Below are positions 33,487 to 42,238 of a stretch of DNA of 42,238 bases, one piece after another. The translations under genes were made by a program, and so were the position numbers. The notes under the pieces were generated by a model that made no database searches, was not told where the DNA came from, and was given only the letters and a program-made list of their open reading frames with translations. Source of the DNA: an uncultured beta proteobacterium (lineage in GTDB: Bacteria > Pseudomonadota > Gammaproteobacteria > Burkholderiales > Burkholderiaceae_C); the NCBI GenBank assembly GCA_903832285.1, contig CAILAY010000130.1:1-42238 (forward strand), read 5' to 3'. The stretch's first letter is position 1; the number at the start of each line of letters is the position of its first letter.

Positions 33487-34289
33487 TTGAAGACGGGCTT
33501 GCGCTTGTTCAGAAACGCATCAATGCCCTCATGATGCTCCGCACCGGCGGCGTAACGGTAGGCCGAAAGGGATGACGACAGCGTCTGGGCAGCGGCGTCA
33601 GCCTGCGCCCCGAATACGTCTGGACACATTTGCATGGCACGCAAGGTCTGCTTGTTAAGCCGCGCTGCCTGGGGTGCCAGAGAGGCGATACGCTGCGCCA
33701 CCGACTGCACCTGTTGCAACAGATCATGTTCTTCATAGACATGGTGCAGAAAGCCGCGCTCGCGCATGCTCGGCGCGTCCAGCACGCGAGCCGTCAACAG
33801 CAGTTCCCGTGCCAGCGCCAGGCCCAGTTCGCGACCCACCAACCGAGCCTCCCGGGGCGCCATCGGAAAACCCAGATGTGCGATGGGCGCACCGAAACGC
33901 GCAGAAGTGGACGCGATGCGTATGTCGCAACAGCACGCCATCTCCAGCCCCGCTCCCATGCAATGGCCCTGGATCTGCGCGACGATCGGTACATCACAGT
34001 CCAGCATCGCCTGTAGGCCTCCCCAAACATCGCGCTCGTGGAATTCGCGCAGGCTGCCAGGATCGAAACGAAACGACGGGTATTCCGAGATATCACCGCC
34101 GGCGCAGAAATTCCCGTCCGCACCGAGCAGCACCACGCAGCGCACATCGTGCGCTTTCTGAATGCCCTGGAACACACCGCACAACTGCTGCCACATGGGG
34201 CGTGACATGGCGTTGAACTTGCCCGCGTGGCTCAGGCGAACCTGGGCGATACCGTCGTGGGTCGTCAGTTCAACGGCCGCATTGCACAT
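33483..34289 (-). CDS. Crotonase-fold (enoyl-CoA hydratase/isomerase) protein lacking one catalytic glutamate
   Basis: 268 residues from ATG 34289, with a G-rich ribosome binding site just upstream; a GTG 21 bases earlier is a poorer choice. Oxyanion-hole segments DGNFCAGGDISEY (about 60-72) and GHCMGAGLEMACCCDIRIAS (about 107-126) are clear. The glutamate in GLE corresponds to the first catalytic Glu of hydratases. The second (in QPE of rat hydratase) is replaced by Ile in FGAPIAHLGF. True hydration is therefore doubtful; decarboxylation, isomerisation or thioester hydrolysis, as in other crotonases, is possible. The C-terminus EGIDAFLNKRKPVFK is standard. Coupling to the MatB-like gene suggests a product such as malonyl- or methylmalonyl-CoA as substrate; this is inference. 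Confidence 0.85.
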   Translation of the reverse strand: MCNAAVELTTHDGIAQVRLSHAGKFNAMSRPMWQQLCGVFQGIQKAHDVRCVVLLGADGNFCAGGDISEYPSFRFDPGSLREFHERDVWGGLQAMLDCDVPIVAQIQGHCMGAGLEMACCCDIRIASTSARFGAPIAHLGFPMAPREARLVGRELGLALARELLLTARVLDAPSMRERGFLHHVYEEHDLLQQVQSVAQRIASLAPQAARLNKQTLRAMQMCPDVFGAQADAAAQTLSSSLSAYRYAAGAEHHEGIDAFLNKRKPVFK

Positions 34290-34396
34290 GCCATGCCCCC
34301 CCTGTTCCACAGGTGCGCGCCAGCCGCAACACGGTGATTACCAAAATAAGTCACGACTTGCCTTCCTTACTGGGGCTATCCAGCCCGCGCTAAATG

Positions 34397-34402
34397 TATA
34401 GT
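34397..34402 (+). promoter_or_regulatory. Candidate -10 box (TATAGT) before the HD-GYP gene
   Basis: Good -10 match 33 bases before the ATG. No clear -35. A small inverted repeat GGGCT/AGCCC lies just upstream at 34373-34386. Confidence 0.3.
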
Positions 34403-34434
34403 TCCACCAACCGCCTCGATTTGGACAACACCCA

Positions 34435-35520
34435 ATGCATCCCATGAAAATGAACGTGGTCGTGGTTGACGACACCCCCATCAATGTGACCCTGCTGTCG
34501 CATCTGATTGCCAAGTTGCCCGACTGCAGCCCGGTGACGTTCACAGAGCCGCAAAAAGGTCTTGATTGGAGTCTTCAAAACGTCCCCGATCTGCTGATCG
34601 TAGATTACATGATGCCTGATCTTGATGGCATCGAGTTCATCCGCCAGTTTCGACTGGCGCCTGGGCGCTCGGATATCCCGGTGCTGATGGTGACAGCCAA
34701 CGACCAGACTCAGATCCGGCATCAGGCGCTGGACGCAGGTGCGAACGATTTTCTGACCAAACCCATCGACAAGACGGAATTCATGGCGCGCTCGCGCAAT
34801 ATGCTGTCGTTGCGGCGCGGTCAACGCCGACTTGAAGATCACGCCGCCAGCCTGGCCGAGGAAGTGAGGTTGGCCACGGCGGAGATTCTGGCGCGTGAGC
34901 GCGAGACCGTCATCCGCTTGTCGCGCGCGGCCGATTCGCGCGACCCTGAAACCGGCGCGCACATCTTGCGCATGGCGCATTTTTCCCGACTCATTGCCTC
35001 GCACATTGGACTTGCCATGGCCGATCAGGAGATGATCCTGGAAGCCGCACCCATGCACGACATTGGCAAGATCGGTATTCCGGACCATATTCTTCTCAAG
35101 CCCGGACGGTTGGACCCGGCCGAGTTCGACATCATGAAACGCCACGCCAGGATGGGGTTTGAGATACTGGACGGCAGCGAGTCACCTTTTCTGCAGGCCG
35201 CGGCCCTGATTGCCTTGGGGCACCACGAACGATTTGATGGGAGCGGTTATCCCGGCGCACTCAAGGGCGAAGCCATTCCCCTGTTCGCCCGCATCTGTGC
35301 CGTGGCCGATGTGTTTGACGCGCTCACCTCGGAACGACCCTACAAGAAGGCCTGGGAACTCGATCGGGCGGTCGCGTTTTTGCTGGAAGGCGCGGGCAGT
35401 CATTTCGACCCCGTCTGCGTGGAGGGGTTCCTGTCCAACTGGGATGAGGTGTTGAGCATCAAGGAACATTTCAAGGACGAGGAAGATGAAAAGAACACCC
35501 ACAATCTGGGTGGCTTTTAA
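34435..35520 (+). CDS. Response regulator with HD-GYP c-di-GMP phosphodiesterase domain
   Basis: 361 residues. The receiver domain (about 4-125) has VVDDTPIN acidic residues, phospho-acceptor Asp57 in LIVDYMMPDLDG, and a KPID lysine near 110. A coiled linker follows. The HD-GYP domain (about 155-340) has ETGAHILRMAHFS, His208-Asp209 in MHDIGKIGIPDHIL, HH in LGHHERFDGSGYP (about 260-273), and ADVFDALTSERPYKKAW. All metal-binding and GYP residues seem present, so it should hydrolyse c-di-GMP when phosphorylated, as in the RpfG family. ATG at 34435 or 34444 are both possible starts. The hybrid kinase 2.4 kb downstream on the same strand is the natural partner. Confidence 0.93.
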   Translation: MHPMKMNVVVVDDTPINVTLLSHLIAKLPDCSPVTFTEPQKGLDWSLQNVPDLLIVDYMMPDLDGIEFIRQFRLAPGRSDIPVLMVTANDQTQIRHQALDAGANDFLTKPIDKTEFMARSRNMLSLRRGQRRLEDHAASLAEEVRLATAEILARERETVIRLSRAADSRDPETGAHILRMAHFSRLIASHIGLAMADQEMILEAAPMHDIGKIGIPDHILLKPGRLDPAEFDIMKRHARMGFEILDGSESPFLQAAALIALGHHERFDGSGYPGALKGEAIPLFARICAVADVFDALTSERPYKKAWELDRAVAFLLEGAGSHFDPVCVEGFLSNWDEVLSIKEHFKDEEDEKNTHNLGGF

Positions 35521-35525
35521 ATCGC

Positions 35526-36745
35526 ATGCAGGCCCACAGCTTGCACCTCTGGATTGCTTCTGCGGTAGCCGGGTCAGCGCTGACTGCGGCGGCCCTCGTC
35601 GTTAGTGCACCGCTGGATGAGACGCCTGTCCAAGAAATCTCAGCCCAGAAGACGGCCTTCGGTTTCGCTCAGACTGAACCCATCACGCCGATCCCTTTGA
35701 ACCTGCGCGCGGACCCGGCAAAGGTCGCGCTGTGGCGCAGTCTGTTCAACGATTCACGCCTGTCGCGTGACAACAGCAGTTCGTGTGCGCATGGCCACAC
35801 TCTGAAACTCCGTGGTGCCGACGGTCTGCCACGTTCCAGTGGCGTAGGCGGAGCGGAGGGGGAAATCAATTCCCTCACCTTGTTCAACAGCGGGTTCATC
35901 AGCCGCCTGTTCTGGGACGGTCGTGCTGCGAGCCTGGAACTGCAGGTGGAACATCCGATCACGAATGTGGCCGAACTCGGATCGAACTGGCCGCAAGTGT
36001 TGTCCAAGGTCGACGCCTATGCGACCAGGCTGATGAGTTCCTGCCCCTCTATGGACGTGCAGCGGACCGTGGTGGGATCCAGGACGCCATCGCGTCCTTC
36101 GAGCGCTCCCTCATCACGCCCAGCGGCAAATTCGACCGCTTTCTACGCGACGAACAAAGCGTTCTGTCCGCCGCCGAATTCGCGGGTTACGAACTGTTCA
36201 AGAGTCTGGGTTGCATCGCCTGCCATCAAGGCATGAATATCGGCGACAACATGTTCGACGAAATCGGCCTGGTGGAAGACTATTTTGCAGCGCGCGGGCA
36301 CATCACGCGCGCCGATGCAGGGCGCTTCAACGCCACTGGGACGGAAGAAGATCGACGCCACTTTCGCGTGCCCTCGCTGCGCAATGTGGCGCTCACCGCT
36401 CCCTACTTCCATGATGGCTCTGCCGCAACGCTGGACCAGGCTATCGGCGTCGAATCGCAATTGCGCACACTGAGCGAATCGATGGCGCAAGGTGATGGTG
36501 TCAACGCAAGCCGCGCGGCACACGCCATGGCAGGTCTGGCCGGCAACTTCAATGCCTTGCCCGTGGTAGAAACTGCCAGGCAGATTGATGGTTTGTGCCG
36601 GACTGGCAGAATTGACGAGCCGGTCGCCGCCTTCAGCCAGTTGGAGCAGGAAACCTGGGGGCTGGTGAAGACTGTGCAGGAGTTGTCGGCGCAACAGATT
36701 GAATCGCAGGTGTGGAGATCCATTTCTTTTCTTAACAGGAGATAG
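35526..36745 (+). pseudogene. Di-haem cytochrome c peroxidase (MauG/CcpA-like), frameshifted
   Basis: The frame from ATG 35526 reads a signal anchor (LWIASAVAGSALTAAALVVS), then ALWRSLFNDSRLSRDNSSSC, GGAEGEINSLTLFNSGF and LFWDGRAASLE, all typical of di-haem peroxidases, up to about 36029. From there the homologous sequence continues in another frame (DEFLPLYGRAADRGGIQDAI, ASFERSLITPSGKFDRFL, LGCIACH, FRVPSLRNVALTAPYFHDGS) to the stop at 36745. One missing base near 36028-36030 would join them. The first haem site should be CASCH but reads CAHGH, explained by a one-base loss and a one-base gain close together. The second site CIACH is intact. As written it cannot make a working protein; sequencing error is an alternative. 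It sits 5 bases after the HD-GYP stop. Confidence 0.8.
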
Positions 36746-36749
36746 CAAG

Positions 36750-37897
36750 ATGCATATCGAACAAGTGGTAATGAAATCATTTCCCTCCGACTTTGCCAAG
36801 TTGCAGCGTCTGGAGGCCATCGCCCCCCATCTGTTGCTGGTGTTCGCAGGCCCGGCGCACTTCTCGACGCCAGCATTGGCGGATGAATTGGCGCGCAGGT
36901 TTCCGCTGGCGCAGCGCGTGGGTTGCTCCACCGCGGGGGAGATATCAGTGCAGGGTGTAGAAGACGGCAGTGCGGTGGTCACCGCCCTTCACTTCGAACA
37001 GGCTTCATTCAAGGTCGTGAGCACCGAGTTGACGTCCATGGAGACCTCATTCGAGGCCGGGGAAGCGCTGGCGCTCCAGTTAAGCGGCTGGTCGCCCAAG
37101 GCGGTTCTCGTGTTGGGCCAGGGTTTGAACATCAACGGCAGCGCCATGATTGACGGCATGGTCAAGCATCTGGGTTCAGCGCTGCCCATCGCGGGGGGCC
37201 TTGCGGGTGACGACGCTGCGTTCCAAAAGACTTATACCCTGTGCAACGATGGCGTCTCGTCCAGCCGTCTGGTGGCGGTCGGATTGAAGGGTGATGGGCT
37301 GCAATTTGCGCATGGAAGTTTTGGTGGCTGGAAGCCTTTCGGTCCGGTGCGCAAGGTCACCCGCAGCATCAACAACGTGCTCTATGAGCTCGACGGTGAA
37401 CCTGCACTTGAGGTGTACAAACGCTACCTCGGCGATCACGCCAAGGATCTTCCCGGTTCGGGATTGCTGTTCCCGTTCGAAATGCTGAGCGACGCGCGCG
37501 AACCCTCGGGTCTGATCCGCACCATCCTGGCTGTGAACGCCGCCGACGGCAGCCTGACGCTGGCAGGTGCCATCAGCCAGGGCGGGTATTTGCGCCTGAT
37601 GCACGCGCAAACCGACGCACTCGTGGACGGCGCTGAGGAAGCTGCGCGCGCCACGCTCAAGCTGATGACGCGGGACTCGGGCGCAGGACTGGCATTGCTG
37701 GTGAGTTGCGTGGGACGCAAATTGGTCATGGGCGGGCGCGTGGATGAAGAGACCGAAATCGTGCACGAAACCCTGGGCACTCAGGCGACCCTGGCGGGTT
37801 TCTATTCGTACGGAGAAATCAGTCCCGGCTATGGCATCCAAGATTGCCAGTTGCATAACCAGACCATGACCATTTCCTATCTTTGCGAGACCCCGGC

Positions 37898-37901
<4 letters not shown>
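36750..37901 (+). CDS. FIST-domain sensory protein
   Basis: 383 residues from ATG 36750 with AGGAGA 5 bases upstream, 4 bases after the peroxidase stop. FIST_N covers about 25-215 (LLLVFAGPAHFSTPALADEL, RVGCSTAGEIS, GSALPIAGGLAGDDAAFQKT). FIST_C covers about 220-365 (ALEVYKRYLG, EPSGLIRTILAV, LALLVSCVGRKLVMG, TLAGFYSYGEISPGY). FIST domains are thought to bind small ligands such as amino acids and usually sit beside signalling proteins. No signal peptide or membrane span, so it should be cytoplasmic. Its stop overlaps the GTG start of the hybrid kinase (GTGA), so the two are made together and probably act together, the FIST protein supplying the input. Confidence 0.92.
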
Positions 37902-41419
<3,518 letters not shown>

Positions 41420-41473
41420 CAACGACTGGCACTGCCTCAGGAGTCTGACGCGTCGGCCTTTCGAATTCGCTTT

Positions 41474-41773
41474 TCAGACAGTCTTGTCCAGCAGCGATCC
41501 AGCCAGTTTGCTGCCCGTCTTGAACACCGCAAGATTGGCCAGAAACACATTCTTCGCCTGCAACTGCGCAACCACATCGGCCTCCAGCGAAGAGCCCTGC
41601 ACGGCGGACTTCTTCTCCGTGGCGCTGACACCACCGCCAGGCTGGGCGCTTTGCGCGACCTCCTGCCGTCGGTATCCGGGCGTATCGAGATTGGCGATGT
41701 TGTTGGCGGAGACCTCCAGCCGCGCCCGGGCTGCGTTCATGCCAGAGAGTGCAATGGAAGAGATTGAGGTCAT
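41474..41773 (-). CDS. Miniature flagellar rod/hook-type protein
   Basis: 99 residues. The N-terminus SSIALSGMNAARARLEVSAN, followed by NIANLDTPGYRRQEV, is the flagellar basal-body rod signature (Flg_bb_rod). The C-terminus (EADVVAQLQAKNVFLANLAV ... LAGSLLDKTV) has the helix seen at the end of FlgC/FlgE/FlgG-type axial proteins. The central domain is nearly missing: about 25 residues of low complexity (AQSAQPGGGVSATEKKSAVQ). It is shorter than FlgB or FlgC (about 130). No other flagellar gene is in the window. It could be an accessory rod-like protein or a relic, although the frame is clean. GGAG lies about 8 bases upstream. Confidence 0.8.
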   Translation of the reverse strand: MTSISSIALSGMNAARARLEVSANNIANLDTPGYRRQEVAQSAQPGGGVSATEKKSAVQGSSLEADVVAQLQAKNVFLANLAVFKTGSKLAGSLLDKTV

Positions 41774-41863
41774 GTGGGCTCCAGCGCGAGATTTCTGTCA
41801 AACAGGATTTGAGCACAAAACTGGCCGAAGGCCCCCGCCGCTTGCATCCGTCTCAGATGGTGC

Positions 41864-41957
41864 TGGTGCCCCGGACCGGAATCGAACCGGTACGCCCCTT
41901 ATGCAGGAAAGCGGCGGATTTTAAGTCCGCTGTGTCTACCAATTTCACCACCGGGGC
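41864..41957 (-). tRNA. tRNA-Leu, anticodon TAA
   Basis: 94 bases with encoded CCA. Acceptor GCCCCGG/CCGGGGC, anticodon stem GCGGA/TCCGC with loop CTTAAAA, and a long variable arm (CGC...GCG) as expected for leucine. Third gene of the Gly-Cys-Leu cluster. Confidence 0.93.
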
Positions 41958-41976
41958 GATCGTTACAAGCCGCTAC

Positions 41977-42011
41977 AAAAAAAGCCCCAGCAACTCAGGT
42001 TGGCGGGGCTT
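41977..42011 (-). terminator. Terminator-like hairpin between tRNA-Cys and tRNA-Leu
   Basis: On the minus strand AAGCCCC ... GGGGCTT with internal CAAC/GTTG pairing, followed by TTTTT. It lies 7 bases after tRNA-Cys and 20 bases before tRNA-Leu. Confidence 0.75.
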
Positions 42012-42017
42012 GAAGCC

Positions 42018-42091
42018 TGGAGGCGCGACCCGGAGTCGAACCGGGCTAGACGGATTTGCAATCCGTTGCATAACCGCTTTGCTATCGCGCC
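42018..42091 (-). tRNA. tRNA-Cys, anticodon GCA
   Basis: 74 bases with encoded CCA. Acceptor GGCGCGA/TCGCGCC, anticodon stem CGGAT/ATCCG with loop TGCAA region, anticodon GCA. Confidence 0.95.
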
Positions 42092-42104
42092 AGATTTCTT
42101 CAAC

Positions 42105-42131
42105 AAAAAAGGGAAGTCTGAACTTCCCTTA
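42105..42131 (-). terminator. Terminator-like hairpin between tRNA-Gly and tRNA-Cys
   Basis: On the minus strand AAGGGAAGT-TCAG-ACTTCCCTT followed by TTTT. It lies 10 bases after tRNA-Gly and 14 bases before tRNA-Cys. Confidence 0.78.
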
Positions 42132-42140
42132 TTTTAGAAT

Positions 42141-42216
42141 TGGAGCGGGAAAAGAGTCTCGAACTCTCGACCTCAACCTTGGCAAGGTTGCGCTCTACCA
42201 ACTGAGCTATTCCCGC
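42141..42216 (-). tRNA. tRNA-Gly, anticodon GCC
   Basis: 76 bases with encoded CCA. Acceptor GCGGGAA/TTCCCGC, anticodon stem CAACC/GGTTG with loop TTGCCAA, anticodon GCC. First gene of the cluster. Confidence 0.95.
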
Positions 42217-42230
42217 GTTTCAAGCCTCAA

Positions 42231-42236
42231 ATTATA
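42231..42236 (-). promoter_or_regulatory. Consensus -10 box (TATAAT) of the tRNA cluster
   Basis: Perfect TATAAT on the minus strand, 14 bases before the tRNA-Gly 5' end. The -35 box would be beyond the window. Confidence 0.55.
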
Positions 42237-42238
42237 GC

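Overview
The window reads as chromosomal DNA of a betaproteobacterium, most likely Burkholderiales and probably Comamonadaceae-like. Pointers are the tmRNA tag ANDERFALAA, the order thrS-infC-rpmI-rplT-pheS-pheT-ihfA-merR-tRNA-Pro, a cbb3 oxidase cluster with FNR-type boxes, and a Gly-Cys-Leu tRNA cluster. This placement is inferred from gene content and remembered family sequences, not from a database search.

Layout. 1-2096: part of a pseudopilus or type II secretion-like locus, with a pseudopilin running off the left edge, a small exported protein and a GspF-like platform protein. 2149-7444: two large convergent exported proteins. One has a lectin-like/FG-GAP architecture and the other carries 14 RCC1-type repeats; both contain the same two-part 'GWNL...FWVN' module. 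7445-8744: gene-poor, with a decayed IS4-family transposase fragment. 8745-12251: a DUF4124-type protein overlapping a membrane serine protease with a J-like N-terminus, then an S41 peptidase lipoprotein with a 21-glycine tract. 12326-14263: a sugar-nucleotide transferase, tRNA-Gly(CCC), tmRNA and tRNA-Pro(GGG). 14288-22118 (minus strand): a translation block made of thrS, infC (ATC start), rpmI, rplT, pheS, pheT, ihfA and merR. 22298-23641: an isochorismatase-like hydrolase and an NlpC/P60 peptidase. 23651-31290 (minus): ccoI-ccoS, then ccoN-O-Q-P-G and fixH. FNR boxes lie upstream of ccoN and between ccoI and a divergent universal stress protein gene. 31885-34289 (minus): a MatB-like acyl-CoA synthetase translationally coupled to a crotonase-fold protein. 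34435-41419 (plus): a signalling cluster with an HD-GYP response regulator, a broken di-haem peroxidase gene, a FIST sensor and a seven-domain-plus hybrid histidine kinase. 41474-42238 (minus): a miniature flagellar rod/hook-like protein and tRNA-Leu, tRNA-Cys and tRNA-Gly.

How the parts fit. The cco genes build and assemble a high-affinity oxidase for low oxygen, and the FNR boxes put them and the stress protein under anaerobic control. The FIST/hybrid kinase/HD-GYP genes look like one sensory route ending in c-di-GMP breakdown. The left end looks like an export locus next to possible cargo. The most interesting accessory signals are the shared GWNL module in the convergent exported proteins, the J-like/protease fusion, the crotonase lacking one catalytic glutamate beside MatB, the peroxidase gene damaged by several indels, and leader structures at thrS and infC.
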